Below are positions 1 to 8,474 of a stretch of 64,000 nt of DNA, one piece after another. The position numbers were made by a program, and so were the translations under genes. The stretch is from positions 1-64,000 of the forward strand of contig JBCDKJ010000006.1 of the NCBI GenBank assembly GCA_038746745.1. Direction: 5' to 3'. Source of the DNA: JANQIO01 sp038746745. Lineage in GTDB: Bacteria > Pseudomonadota > Gammaproteobacteria > Pseudomonadales > Halieaceae. Under the pieces are notes generated by a model that was not told where the DNA came from, ran no database searches, and worked only from the letters and a program-made list of their open reading frames with translations. Each line of letters starts with the position of its first letter. Position 1 is the stretch's first letter.

Positions 1-1
1 A

Positions 2-748
2 CCCTGCCCGAACCCGCGAGTCGTGGTGCCAAGAAAAATTGTGCCTAATGTCATGCCCGACAAGGTCGATGTTGACCTGCGCAGCTTTGGCGTGCGCTGC
101 CCGCCCTGTACCCGTGACAATCCCACCTACGGCATCCTGGGTATGTTTCATCTGTTACCGCCAGCGCTGGCGTGGCTGTGGCGTCTGGTGGCACCCCGCG
201 GTCACGCCAATCCCAGCATCGTACAGACCGAGGGCATGTCATCTGAAGGGGTAGGCTCCTACTGGCCCTTCGCCACCGGGCGACGCGTAGACCAGGCCAA
301 TCTGCTGCTTGACCAGATCCGCGGCACACTGGCGGTGAAATACATCCTGGTTCCCAACCAGCACATTGGTGCCTGGGAGGTGAGCTTTATGCCGCAATGG
401 ATTACTCGTGAGTATCTGGCCCGTCGCGGCGGCGCAGACTTCAGTAGCGAGCGCATGAAACCCTCGCGTTGCTCATTGCTGGGTTACAACCTCTCTTCGA
501 TTACGGTGGAGGGACGCAACGTGGGAGCGTGGTTCTTCAACGTAGAAACGCAGCCTGAAATAGGCGAAGACGCTTACGCGGCAGGTGCTGCGATCCTGCA
601 GGACTTTTTCAATAAGGAGCTGGAGCAGTTCCTCGTGCCGGATCTGGACCCATTGGGACGCAAGATCATTGAGAGCTGCCTGAACGGTGGCACGGTAGCT
701 GACTATGAGGCGTTTATTCCCCACGGAACTCTGATGGATGACAGCTAG
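2..748 (+). CDS. DUF4914 family protein, C-terminal part (cut by window start)
   Basis: The reading frame is already open at the first bases of the window, so this is the last 248 residues of a longer protein ending in TAG at 746-748. The stretch GVRCPPCTRDNPTYGILG (about residues 30-47 of the visible part), followed by an LPPALAWLWRLVAPRG segment, matches what I remember of DUF4914, a large uncharacterised family whose usual length is well above what is visible here. No signal peptide or membrane segment can be judged because the N-terminus is missing. It converges with the SDR gene downstream, with 19 bases between the two stops. No function can be assigned from the sequence; the family call rests on memory of the conserved block. 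Confidence 0.6.
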   Translation, partial: PCPNPRVVVPRKIVPNVMPDKVDVDLRSFGVRCPPCTRDNPTYGILGMFHLLPPALAWLWRLVAPRGHANPSIVQTEGMSSEGVGSYWPFATGRRVDQANLLLDQIRGTLAVKYILVPNQHIGAWEVSFMPQWITREYLARRGGADFSSERMKPSRCSLLGYNLSSITVEGRNVGAWFFNVETQPEIGEDAYAAGAAILQDFFNKELEQFLVPDLDPLGRKIIESCLNGGTVADYEAFIPHGTLMDDS

Positions 749-763
749 CCTTTGCGCAAGGCT
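747..763. terminator. Short hairpin between convergent genes
   Basis: AGCCTT and AAGGCT form a perfect 6-base stem around a 5-base loop, exactly in the 19-base gap between two convergent genes. There is no T-run on either side, so it is at best a weak bidirectional terminator. Confidence 0.3.
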
Positions 764-767
764 CTGG

Positions 768-1544
768 CTACAGCGCCTTTTCTGGATCGCCCATGACCGC
801 GAGGGTCTTCAGCAGCCGAAAGCGGCTCATCAGACGCGGCATCAGCGCCACCATGATCCGATTGATCCAGCCGGTCACAATAATGGGCTTCTTGCGTGCG
901 TGCAGGGCAGCCAGCGCCTCCGCCACCACCTGCTCGGAGGTTTGCGTTAGCGCAGCGGGTAAGGTCTGACCATCAGATTCACCGCCGGACGCGGTAGTGA
1001 TGAACTCTGTGGCAGTTATGCCGGGGCACAGGCCCATTACATACACGCCGCGCTGTCTGTGCTCTTCCCACAGGCACTCCGAAAAAGCGGCGATGAAGGC
1101 CTTGCTGGCGCTGTAGACCGGCTGCGCCGGCGTGGGAAGAAAGCCAACAATGGAAGACAGGTTGATCAGGGCGTCACCGGACTCCGCCTGTTTCAGGAAC
1201 TGATGGGCCAGGGTCAGCATGGCACCGCAGTTCACAGCCAGCATGTCCTGCTGGTCCACAACGCTGGACGCGTAGAATGGCGTAAACACACTATAGCCCG
1301 CATTGTTAATCAGCAAATGGCAGCGCTCGCCGGCCATGTACTCCGCGACGATCCTGGTATCTGATGCTGAGGACAGGTCTGCCACGAGATAGGCGTGTCC
1401 CTCACCTGGAAGGGTCAGAGAGATATCCTTGAGCCGGGATTCACGCCGGGCAACCAGGGTAGTGGCCCATCCTCGCCTGGCAAGTTGACGGGCAAATTCC
1501 TCTCCAATGCCGGAGCTCGCTCCAGTGATTAAAGCTCGTTTCAC
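768..1544 (-). CDS. Short-chain dehydrogenase/reductase (SDR)
   Basis: A 258-residue classical SDR. The dinucleotide-binding motif TGASSGIG is at residues 7-14, NNAG at 80-83, the catalytic serine in NLSS at about 130, and the YxxxK pair at Y144 and K148. Such enzymes oxidise alcohols or reduce ketones with NAD(P); the C-terminal basic and hydrophobic stretch may allow membrane association. The start is GTG at 1544, which overlaps the stop of the upstream luciferase-family gene by four bases, so the two are translationally coupled. It is the last gene of an operon with a monooxygenase and an EBP-like membrane protein, which suggests a shared lipid, steroid or terpenoid substrate. The substrate itself cannot be read from the sequence. 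Confidence 0.85.
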   Translation of the reverse strand: MKRALITGASSGIGEEFARQLARRGWATTLVARRESRLKDISLTLPGEGHAYLVADLSSASDTRIVAEYMAGERCHLLINNAGYSVFTPFYASSVVDQQDMLAVNCGAMLTLAHQFLKQAESGDALINLSSIVGFLPTPAQPVYSASKAFIAAFSECLWEEHRQRGVYVMGLCPGITATEFITTASGGESDGQTLPAALTQTSEQVVAEALAALHARKKPIIVTGWINRIMVALMPRLMSRFRLLKTLAVMGDPEKAL

Positions 1545-2566
1545 GATGTCGGTGCGCCTGTGTGTGGGGTTGAGAGCGTTTGGGATGGGGGCTGTAGGGG
1601 CTGCCAGACTGCCTCGGCAAAGTACTCCAACTGCTGCCAGGCGAACTCCGGGGGGAAGCCCGAAACCAGAGGGTGCAGGCAGACCTGATCCCTGGCGCCG
1701 AGCGAGTCGAGATGCGCCCTGGCGGCCTCCGCAGACAGTATTGGATACAGGCCGGTTTCACGCAGCATCTCGGGATCGCTGATTTCCTGGTACTGGCCCT
1801 CGGTATCGCTGGCGGCCTGCCAGCGGCCGTAGGCATTGCACTCGTGCAACAGGTAGGGTGCCATGCGCTGCCATTCCGCATCCACATCGGGCGAAGCGAC
1901 CAGAAACCCGGTGCTGCAATCGCCCCAGGGACCTGGGTCATGGCCCAGGCTCTGACAGGTATCTCGGTAAATCTGGTAGAGCGTCGGATCATAGGTGAGA
2001 AAGTAGTCCGCCAGGCGAGCGGCGCGCTTTGCTGCGGCGGGGCTATTTCCGCCCAGCCAAAGGGGCGGTCGCGGTTGTTGAACAGGGCGAGGTCGCACCA
2101 GCGCCCGGCGACCGCGGTAGTCGAAGGGCTCGCCCAACCACGCCTGTGTTATTGCCTCGATACCTTCTTCCATGAGCCGACCGCGTTCACCCATAGACAC
2201 CCCGAACATTTCGAACTCTTCGGGTACGTAGCCAGCGCCAAGGACCACTTCCAATCGACCCTGAGAGACTTGATCGAGCACAGCCAGGTCTTCCGCCAGC
2301 TTGAGCGGATTATTCAGCGGCAGGGGGATTAATGCGATGCGAATCCGAATTCGGTGGGTACGAGCTGCCACTGCGGCAGCCAGCACCAAGGGCGAGGGCA
2401 GATAGCCGTCCGCACTGGCATGGTGCTCACTGAGCTGAACGCAGTAAAAGCCCTGATGCTCTGCCCACACCGACATGTCCAGTGCCGCTTCGTACAGCGC
2501 TGCCGTGGATGCGCCGAAGGCAGGATTGCGCAGGTCCAGCCGCAGCACCAGTTGGGGCAGATTCAA
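1541..2566 (-). CDS. Luciferase-like (LLM class) flavin-dependent monooxygenase
   Basis: A 341-residue protein with bacterial-luciferase-family features: an N-terminal strand with the EHH motif in LSEHHASADGY (about residues 46-56), a TH.IRI..ALIPLPLNNPLKLAED block near residue 75-95, and the GRLEVVLGAGYVPEEF stretch near residue 103-118 typical of FMN- or F420-binding LLM oxidoreductases. These enzymes oxygenate small organic substrates with reduced flavin from a partner reductase, which is not seen nearby. The start is TTG at 2566, overlapping the stop of the EBP-like gene by four bases, and its own stop overlaps the GTG of the SDR gene. The tight coupling of three oxidoreductive or isomerase-like genes suggests one catabolic or modifying pathway. 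Confidence 0.8.
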   Translation of the reverse strand: MNLPQLVLRLDLRNPAFGASTAALYEAALDMSVWAEHQGFYCVQLSEHHASADGYLPSPLVLAAAVAARTHRIRIRIALIPLPLNNPLKLAEDLAVLDQVSQGRLEVVLGAGYVPEEFEMFGVSMGERGRLMEEGIEAITQAWLGEPFDYRGRRALVRPRPVQQPRPPLWLGGNSPAAAKRAARLADYFLTYDPTLYQIYRDTCQSLGHDPGPWGDCSTGFLVASPDVDAEWQRMAPYLLHECNAYGRWQAASDTEGQYQEISDPEMLRETGLYPILSAEAARAHLDSLGARDQVCLHPLVSGFPPEFAWQQLEYFAEAVWQPLQPPSQTLSTPHTGAPTS

Positions 2567-3360
2567 GTGGGAGCTTCCAACCCGTGCTCCGCCAGAGCCT
2601 CAGCTCTGGACCGCTGTGCAATAAGCCACATGGCACCCATGGCGGCTGCTGGACTGACGGTGGACCACTGCAAATTAAGTCCCACGAACTTGAGCCAGAA
2701 GCCGAGGACACCATCTTCGATGTACTTGAAGCCGCTGAGTATTTCGCTGATGTAGATTACCGAGGTGTTACCATAAAAAGCGCCCCAGTTGGCCAGTACC
2801 GCAATCCCCAGTGCTTTTTTATAGTGGATGCCCTTGCTCAGCCAATAGGCCGCCAGCAGCTCAAAGATTCCGAAGTGCGACAGCATCATTTCGTGGGCGA
2901 GCTGGCCATCGTGCGGGCGCATATAACGGGTATCCGCGACGGAGTAGAGCCACCAGGGCCAGAACATCCATTGGTCGGGTTCCAACTCCGATCCGAGCTG
3001 ATATAGAAACGGAATTTTCATGTACACCGCTGGCATCTCCCACAGCAACTGGGCACAGCCACTGGTGATCAGCCATACCATGATGAACTCGTGCCACTTC
3101 TGGCTGAGGGTGCGCTGTTCGCCGGGGTTATCGACAAATGCAAACAAGGCCATCCAGTAGCCGATAAACAGGCTGACGGAAACGTACTTGTCCGCTGGCA
3201 TGGGATCGATGATGCCAGCAGCGATGAGCATCCATGCGGCGAAGAACGCACCGGGAATCATGAAGCCAGAGGCAATGTAGGCGGTGCGGCGGATGTTGAG
3301 GCCAGGCCCGACGTAGGGCTGTGCCATCCAGGTGGTTAAAGCAGGGGCGGCAGTACTCAT
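2563..3360 (-). CDS. EBP/EXPERA-like membrane protein (putative sterol-isomerase relative)
   Basis: A 265-residue polytopic protein with about five hydrophobic segments. Its order of motifs resembles eukaryotic emopamil-binding protein (delta8-delta7 sterol isomerase): a glutamate in a membrane helix (LLWEMPAVY, E108), a WLYSVADTRYM segment (136-146) like the WKEYAKADSRYL block of EBP, a second glutamate in LAHEMM (E157), and YGNTSVIYISE (196-206) followed by FWLKFVGLN. The position corresponding to the EBP histidine in its first catalytic helix appears to be glutamine, so activity may differ. I chose ATG 3360, not the longer frame, because AGGAG lies seven bases before it. It is first in an operon with the LLM oxygenase and SDR, divergent from a TetR regulator. 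The family call is by eye and needs a profile search. Confidence 0.5.
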   Translation of the reverse strand: MSTAAPALTTWMAQPYVGPGLNIRRTAYIASGFMIPGAFFAAWMLIAAGIIDPMPADKYVSVSLFIGYWMALFAFVDNPGEQRTLSQKWHEFIMVWLITSGCAQLLWEMPAVYMKIPFLYQLGSELEPDQWMFWPWWLYSVADTRYMRPHDGQLAHEMMLSHFGIFELLAAYWLSKGIHYKKALGIAVLANWGAFYGNTSVIYISEILSGFKYIEDGVLGFWLKFVGLNLQWSTVSPAAAMGAMWLIAQRSRAEALAEHGLEAPT

Positions 3361-3378
3361 GACGATACTCCTGTAAGC

Positions 3379-3418
3379 TGACACTGATGTCTGATAGATT
3401 AATAAGACAGTAGTGTCA
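3379..3418. promoter_or_regulatory. Twin palindromic operator for the divergent TetR regulator
   Basis: Two copies of GACA-N4-TGTC lie between the divergent genes: GACACTGATGTC at 3380-3391 and GACAGTAGTGTC at 3406-3417, with centres 26 bases apart. The pair is itself a larger inverted repeat, with TGACACT at 3379-3385 and AGTGTCA at 3412-3418. Paired palindromes between a TetR gene and its divergent target are typical of autorepression. Binding is inferred. Confidence 0.6.
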
Positions 3419-3449
3419 GATTAAAGTCAACCAGCAAGAGCCTGTGGGT

Positions 3450-4058
3450 ATGACATCCAGCGCGTCGCAACGAAAACCACGTCCCGGTGTAGCGCAACAG
3501 CGGCAAGCTATTCTAGGCGCGGCTGTCAGGGTGTTTGGCTCGCAGGGCACTGCCGGGGCATCGGTGTCGGCCATTTGCCGTCAGGCGCGACTCTCACGGG
3601 ATACCTTCTACCGCTGCTTTGATAATAAGGACCAACTTATCGAGGCCCTCTATGCGGACTCAGTGAGCGCCAATATGCTGGCGGTTACTGCAGCAGTGGA
3701 TGCCGATTTCACCAACCCGGATTGGTTACACGATACTGTGGACAGCACGGTAGACGCTATTCTAAAGCAACATGAGGTCGCGAGGTTTCTGTTCCAGGAG
3801 GCAGCGGACCCGGATAGCTATGCCCACGAAGTGATCGAGTCGGCGTTTGAAAGTGTCGCCGCCAGCATGCAGCGCTGGTGTGCCGAGCACTATGGCCGCA
3901 CTCCCAGTCGCGCCTGCTTTACCGGTTTACTCAGTGCGGCACAGTGGCTGGTGCACGGTGCCATCACATCGGGGATGCGTGCTAAAGCGGTGGCTGAGGC
4001 CAAACTGGCAATTGAAGAGTTGTTCTTGGCGACCTTTACAGGTTTGTCACAGAGCTAG
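3450..4058 (+). CDS. TetR/AcrR family transcriptional regulator
   Basis: A protein of about 202 residues with an N-terminal TetR DNA-binding domain (roughly residues 15-62): an AILGAAVRVFGSQG helix, the SVSAICRQARLSRDTFYRCF helix-turn-helix, then NKDQLIEALY. The rest is an all-helical ligand and dimerisation domain without recognisable specificity. It is divergent from the EBP-like/LLM/SDR operon and most likely represses that operon and itself through the twin palindrome between them; an effector related to the operon's substrate is expected. ATG 3450 has AAGAG about nine bases upstream; a GTG at 3444 is also possible. The last codons lie in a 17-base tandem duplication that runs past the stop. 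Confidence 0.85.
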   Translation: MTSSASQRKPRPGVAQQRQAILGAAVRVFGSQGTAGASVSAICRQARLSRDTFYRCFDNKDQLIEALYADSVSANMLAVTAAVDADFTNPDWLHDTVDSTVDAILKQHEVARFLFQEAADPDSYAHEVIESAFESVAASMQRWCAEHYGRTPSRACFTGLLSAAQWLVHGAITSGMRAKAVAEAKLAIEELFLATFTGLSQS

Positions 4059-4074
4059 GTTTGTCACAGAGCTA
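4041..4074. repeat. 17-base tandem duplication over the TetR stop codon
   Basis: GGTTTGTCACAGAGCTA occurs at 4041-4057 and again at 4058-4074. The first copy holds the final codons of the TetR gene; the second lies just after the stop. It looks like a recent slippage duplication. Confidence 0.85.
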
Positions 4075-4117
4075 GGTTTCTCTCGGATATAGCTCTGTCG
4101 TAGATGGAGCCTGTGAC

Positions 4118-5632
4118 TTAGACATTATCCTGCTGCAGGGCATATTCATGAGTCATGTGGGGTGGACCCTGGAAGAGTTCGCGCTCTCGCAGCCGCCAGC
4201 TCAGGGCCAGCGTGACAATGAGCGCCACGGTTACGTACAACACCTTCTCATTGGGCGGTTGCGCACCCACAAAAATCAGCACGCTACCACCCAGTATGGC
4301 GAGCATAGCGGTCGGGCGGGACAACACGCCAAGATCGAAAGGGCCTTTGTGCACCCAGCTTTTGCCTTCCGCCAGCAAGCCTGCTGTGGTGGGCATGACA
4401 TAGGAGATGTACAGAAATACCGCGCTGGCAGTCGCGACGACCACGAATGCGTCGCCGTAGAGTGTGGCGGCTATGGATAGCGCAGCGCAGCACCACACCG
4501 CAAACGCAGGCGTTTTGTGAGTGACATTGACGCGGCACAACAGAGCGCTGCCGGGGAGGCCGCCATCTCGGGCGAAGGCGTAGACCATGCGCGAAGCCGA
4601 GGTCATGGCTGCCAGGGCACAGATAAAGTTTACGTAGAACAGGCCAGCCATTAACCCGTAACGCAGGGCCAGTGGCAAGGGTGACAGTATGGCATCGAAC
4701 ACCCCCATGCCCTGGGAAACGCCAGTTTCCACAGAGGGCATGACGGCGACAAAGGTCAGTACCAGCGCGTAACCAAACAGGGCTGACCAGAGCACGGCGT
4801 TCAGAATACCCATGGGCACGGTGCGCTGGGGATCGTGGGTCTCCTCAGCTGAGTTCGCGGCACCCTCATAGCCGCAGATGGTGTAGAGCGTCAGTAACAG
4901 GCCAAACAGGAAAACCATCACCGGACTGTCAGATGCTGGCCAGGGGCTACCCGCAGTCCCCGTATAGTTGTCGAATACAAAAGCGCGGCCGAAGTCGACG
5001 CCAGGCGAGTAGTACAGCAGCGTGGCAATCAGCACGATGGTTAACAGGAAGATCAAGCCGCCGCTTAAATCGGTCATGATCGTGGTGAGTCTGGGGGCAT
5101 AGTGATTGAGCCAGGCTTGCGCCGCCGTGATAGCGATGATGAAGCTGGTTTGTGTGCCCCATCTCCAGCCTGATGTATCAATGTTTAGAAGGGTGGTCAG
5201 CGGTGATTTGAAAAAGACTTCATACACTCCAAAGTTGATCGAGGCGAGAGCGAACACCACGCCAAACAGATTAAACCAGGCCGTGGCCCAGCCCCAGCCT
5301 CGGCCACCGAGAATAGAACCCCAGTGATACAGGCCGCCTGCGGTGGGATAGGCCGAGGCTATCTGCGCCATCGATGCTGCGACGATCAGCGCGAACAGGC
5401 AGCCGACGGGCCAGCCTACGCCCAGACCAAACCCACCGCTGGCGCCGAGCGCTACTGAAAAGGCGGTGATGCCACCCGCCAGCACGCAGATGCGTGAAAA
5501 GGAGACGGCAAAGCTTGAAAACTTGCCCATCCGTCGGCTCAGCTCCTGCTCGTAACCCATGTGCCGCAGATCTTCCGCATCGGAATCCTGCGGGTTGCTA
5601 GGATGCTGGGTCTTGGCTGGGGGTGTTGGCAT
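4118..5632 (-). CDS. APC-superfamily amino acid/amine permease
   Basis: A 504-residue integral membrane protein with about twelve hydrophobic segments. The N-terminal ELSRRMGKFSSFAVSFS leads into GGI....G..G, and the YPTAGGLYHW motif near residue 95 is characteristic of GABA/choline-type permeases of the amino acid-polyamine-organocation superfamily. It imports an amino acid or amine by cation symport or exchange across the inner membrane. It is the last gene of the minus-strand operon SDR, XRE-cupin regulator, GS-like ligase, permease, in the role that PuuP plays beside PuuA/PuuR in enterobacteria. The substrate is probably what the GS-like ligase glutamylates. The start at 5632 has no obvious Shine-Dalgarno sequence. 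Confidence 0.85.
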   Translation of the reverse strand: MPTPPAKTQHPSNPQDSDAEDLRHMGYEQELSRRMGKFSSFAVSFSRICVLAGGITAFSVALGASGGFGLGVGWPVGCLFALIVAASMAQIASAYPTAGGLYHWGSILGGRGWGWATAWFNLFGVVFALASINFGVYEVFFKSPLTTLLNIDTSGWRWGTQTSFIIAITAAQAWLNHYAPRLTTIMTDLSGGLIFLLTIVLIATLLYYSPGVDFGRAFVFDNYTGTAGSPWPASDSPVMVFLFGLLLTLYTICGYEGAANSAEETHDPQRTVPMGILNAVLWSALFGYALVLTFVAVMPSVETGVSQGMGVFDAILSPLPLALRYGLMAGLFYVNFICALAAMTSASRMVYAFARDGGLPGSALLCRVNVTHKTPAFAVWCCAALSIAATLYGDAFVVVATASAVFLYISYVMPTTAGLLAEGKSWVHKGPFDLGVLSRPTAMLAILGGSVLIFVGAQPPNEKVLYVTVALIVTLALSWRLRERELFQGPPHMTHEYALQQDNV

Positions 5633-5672
5633 AAGGTGAGGTCTGTTTCAGTGGTCGCGGTATTGGGGTAGG

Positions 5673-7070
5673 TCAGGCGGTCAGGAAATAGCGCTGCCAC
5701 TCAAACTCGGTGATATGACTGTCCAGCCATTCCTGAAAGGCCTGCAACTCAAAACGGGCTGCGGCAACCAGGTGCGCATGGGCTTGCTCACCAAACGCTT
5801 TCTGGCAAAATCCGGAGGCTTCGAAGGTCTCCAGCGAAGCCTCCAGCGTCGCGGGTAACGCGAGCCGGTCCTGTGCGGGTGGGGCTTCCAGCGGCGCGGG
5901 CGGCTCAAGCTGGCGACGCACGCCGTCACAGCCGGCGGCAAGCATGGCGGCAACTGTATGGTAGGGGTTGATATCTGCACCGCTGACGCGATGTTCAAAC
6001 CGGGCGGCCGCAGCGTTTGGCGCGGTGATAGCGCGTATGGCCGCAGCGCGATTCTCAAGTCCCCAGCTCACGTCTACTGGTGACCAGGCGGCGCGAGAGT
6101 AGCGCCGATACGCGTTAATCGTTGGTCTGAACATCAAGTGCGTCGCCGGTAAGTGTTCCAGCATGCCCGCCAGAAACTGTCTGGCCTGGGCGCTGAAGCT
6201 GCCGTCGTCGCCCAGTGTTACAGGCTGCCCATCTCGCCACAGACTGACATGGGTGTGGGCGCCGCAGGCGCTCTCCTGCTGCGGTGGCCGGAAGCGTGCC
6301 ATAAAGGTGGCTACCAGGCCGCGCTCCAGGCACAGCTCGCGCAACAGGTGGCGAGCGCGAACCGCATCGTCGCAGGCGCGTAGCGCCGTTCTCGGAGCCA
6401 GCCCAAATTCGTACATGCCAAAACCGTGCTCGGTGCTAAAGGCGGTGACCTCAACATCCAACGCTGCGCAGCGGCGCGTAAACTCCGCAACGAATTCGTG
6501 GAATCCTCCGTCGCGCAGACCGTTATAGCCGCCAACGGATTGGCCCCAAAGCGATAATGAAGAAAACGCGCCGGCCTGTATGGCAGCGCTGTCGGCCTCA
6601 AAAATGCCACACTCAACTTCCAGGGCAAAGCGGGCGTCCACGCCAATTTCACGAGCCTCGGCATCCAGCCGTGCCACCATGCCGCGCGGGTCAATTGGGC
6701 AGCGCCGACCGTCCGCGAGATAGCTGTCCTGCAAAGCAGATCCGTAGCCCGGATGCCACGGGTGCGCATAGGCAGTCGACAGATCAGTGACGCCCAGGAT
6801 GTTCGGATAGCCCTCGTCTTCACTGCATACGGGCGCTTCAAAGCAGGGCTCGGTGCTGGGCAGACCATCGCCGTGCCCCATACAGTAGAAAATGCCGTTA
6901 AAGCTATCGCCGCTGCCAGACCACTTCACGGGTCCGATCTTGGTGCGTAGATTGCCCTGCAGGTCCGGGTATCCAAGGATCAGATGCTCCACGCCAGCGT
7001 CTCTCAGCTCGCCCAGTCGTGCTTGTGCCGTTGTGGCTTCTTGCGTCAGCCGCTCGCTGAAATCTGACAT
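5673..7070 (-). CDS. Glutamine synthetase family protein (gamma-glutamylamide synthetase type)
   Basis: A 465-residue member of the type I glutamine synthetase superfamily. The catalytic domain shows the metal and glutamate ligand blocks FALEVECGIFE, GFGMYEFGL, the HTHVSLW motif, the NAYRRYSRAAWSP loop and FEHRVSGADINPY. The protein is far from housekeeping GlnA and resembles PuuA and IpuC, which join glutamate through its gamma-carboxyl to an amine with ATP. A permease follows and an XRE-cupin regulator precedes it 15 bases away, so it probably starts an amine or amino-alcohol degradation route. AGGA lies about ten bases before the ATG at 7070. The exact amine is not visible; putrescine, ethanolamine and alaninol-like compounds are all possible. 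Confidence 0.85.
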   Translation of the reverse strand: MSDFSERLTQEATTAQARLGELRDAGVEHLILGYPDLQGNLRTKIGPVKWSGSGDSFNGIFYCMGHGDGLPSTEPCFEAPVCSEDEGYPNILGVTDLSTAYAHPWHPGYGSALQDSYLADGRRCPIDPRGMVARLDAEAREIGVDARFALEVECGIFEADSAAIQAGAFSSLSLWGQSVGGYNGLRDGGFHEFVAEFTRRCAALDVEVTAFSTEHGFGMYEFGLAPRTALRACDDAVRARHLLRELCLERGLVATFMARFRPPQQESACGAHTHVSLWRDGQPVTLGDDGSFSAQARQFLAGMLEHLPATHLMFRPTINAYRRYSRAAWSPVDVSWGLENRAAAIRAITAPNAAAARFEHRVSGADINPYHTVAAMLAAGCDGVRRQLEPPAPLEAPPAQDRLALPATLEASLETFEASGFCQKAFGEQAHAHLVAAARFELQAFQEWLDSHITEFEWQRYFLTA

Positions 7071-7085
7071 TTGTGGTGGTTCCTT

Positions 7086-7694
7086 TTAATCACCCAGAGC
7101 AGGGGTCTGGCCCTGCACCGCATTGGCCATCAGCAGTACAGCGGGTGTCGCCCCAAGAGCGACATAGCGGTGGGGCATCTCGCCGTCAAAGGTAATGCTG
7201 TCCCCAGGGCCTAGCTGCAGGGGCTCATAACCCTGGGTTTGCAGCTGCAACTGACCGGATAACACGTGAATAAACTCTTCACCGGCATGTGATCGCCACT
7301 CGCCGACGTCCTCCGGTGTGGTGCGAACGGTGACCCGCCAGTGCAGGGCCTGCTTGTCAGCCAGGTCACTGCACAACACTTCAAAGCTGACCCCGGGCGT
7401 CTGATGCATGACACCTGCGCCAGCTCGAGTTACCGAACGTCGGTTGCGGGGCGTGGCCTGCGGTGTCATGAAAAAGTAGGTCGCCGGTACCCCGAGCACG
7501 GTGCACATCTCCAGCGCCAGTTCGACCGTGAGCCGGGCCTTGCCATTTTCGAGTTTTGACAGGTGCGGCACCGACAGACCCGTGGCCACGCTCAGATCGC
7601 GAAGCTTTAACTGCTTTGACTTGCGTGCCTCACGGATGCGCGCGCCGACCTGGGCGGCTTCACTGACGGGTTGTAGCGCTGCGACAGCGGCCAT
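7086..7694 (-). CDS. XRE-family regulator with C-terminal cupin (PuuR-like)
   Basis: A 202-residue protein with an N-terminal XRE helix-turn-helix (about residues 17-72: RIREARKSKQLKLRDLS, GLSVPHLSKLENGK) and a C-terminal cupin barrel with SHAGEEFIHVLSGQL, PGDSITFDGEMPHRY and a final AN.VQG strand. This architecture is that of PuuR and related sensors that bind a small effector in the cupin. It lies within the operon four bases after the SDR stop. It is the likely binder of the 23-base palindrome at 8475-8497, controlling both divergent operons, with a gamma-glutamylated intermediate or free amine as effector. That link is inferred from position and architecture. Confidence 0.85.
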   Translation of the reverse strand: MAAVAALQPVSEAAQVGARIREARKSKQLKLRDLSVATGLSVPHLSKLENGKARLTVELALEMCTVLGVPATYFFMTPQATPRNRRSVTRAGAGVMHQTPGVSFEVLCSDLADKQALHWRVTVRTTPEDVGEWRSHAGEEFIHVLSGQLQLQTQGYEPLQLGPGDSITFDGEMPHRYVALGATPAVLLMANAVQGQTPALGD

Positions 7695-7698
7695 GGCC

Positions 7699-8466
7699 TT
7701 ACTTCATCAGCACACCGCCATCGACAAACAGTTCGATGCCGGTGATATAGCTGGCTGCGTCGGAAAATAAAAACAGGCAGGCGTTGGCCATGTCCTCGGG
7801 TGTGCCCAGGCGGCCCAACGGAATGCCTGCAGCGGCGGCAGCGCGTTTTTCTTCGGTGTCCCAGCGCGCCTGCAGGGGCGATAGCGTGCCCCCCGGACAA
7901 ATAGCGTTAGAGCGTATGCCCTCAGCGGAAAGCTGCATAGCCACGGATTTGGATAGCGCGCATACCCCGGCTTTGGACGCCTGATAGGCGTCCTGTGGTG
8001 CCGGGTCACCGCGGTACCACTGGGTGGTAGAAAAGTGCACCATGGCGCGTCCGGATTCCGCAGCGCGCATATGCGGGGTGACGCTGCGGATCATGTGCAC
8101 CATGCTTTTCAGATTGATGTTGAAGACCTGATCCCAGGTCTCCAAATCCATGTCGAACAACGAAGCATCACGGCCAAACCACAACACGCCAGCGACGTTT
8201 GCCAAATAGTTCACCGGACCGCAGCGCTCAACGGCTGCATCGACGGCGCTCGCTACCTGATCTCCGTTGGTGATATCCATTTGCAGGAAAAGGCAGCGGT
8301 CGCCGTGAGCTGCCAGAGACTCTGGCTGGGGTTTCAGGTCAAAGCAGGTAACGCTGGCGCCCGCATCCAACAACGCGGCGCTGATGGCTTCGCCCATGCC
8401 CCCGCCAGCGCCGGTGACCACCGCATGACGGTCAGAAAAATCAAACGTGATCATCATACTTTTCAT
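7699..8466 (-). CDS. SDR family oxidoreductase
   Basis: A classical SDR of about 255 residues: VVTGAGGGMGE near the N-terminus, the cofactor acidic residue in CFDLKP, NVAGVLWFG, the catalytic serine in HFSTTQWYRG, and YQASKAG with the YxxxK pair; NAICPG and the C-terminal SDAASYITG..L.VDGG are also typical. It probably oxidises an alcohol or amino-alcohol intermediate with NAD. It is the first gene of the minus-strand operon and lies back to back with an aldehyde dehydrogenase, so the two could run alcohol to aldehyde to acid. Several in-frame ATGs exist (8493, 8466, 8457, 8454); 8493 lies inside the operator palindrome and was rejected. No clear ribosome-binding site separates the other three. 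Confidence 0.8.
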   Translation of the reverse strand: MKSMMITFDFSDRHAVVTGAGGGMGEAISAALLDAGASVTCFDLKPQPESLAAHGDRCLFLQMDITNGDQVASAVDAAVERCGPVNYLANVAGVLWFGRDASLFDMDLETWDQVFNINLKSMVHMIRSVTPHMRAAESGRAMVHFSTTQWYRGDPAPQDAYQASKAGVCALSKSVAMQLSAEGIRSNAICPGGTLSPLQARWDTEEKRAAAAAGIPLGRLGTPEDMANACLFLFSDAASYITGIELFVDGGVLMK

Positions 8467-8474
8467 AATTAGTA

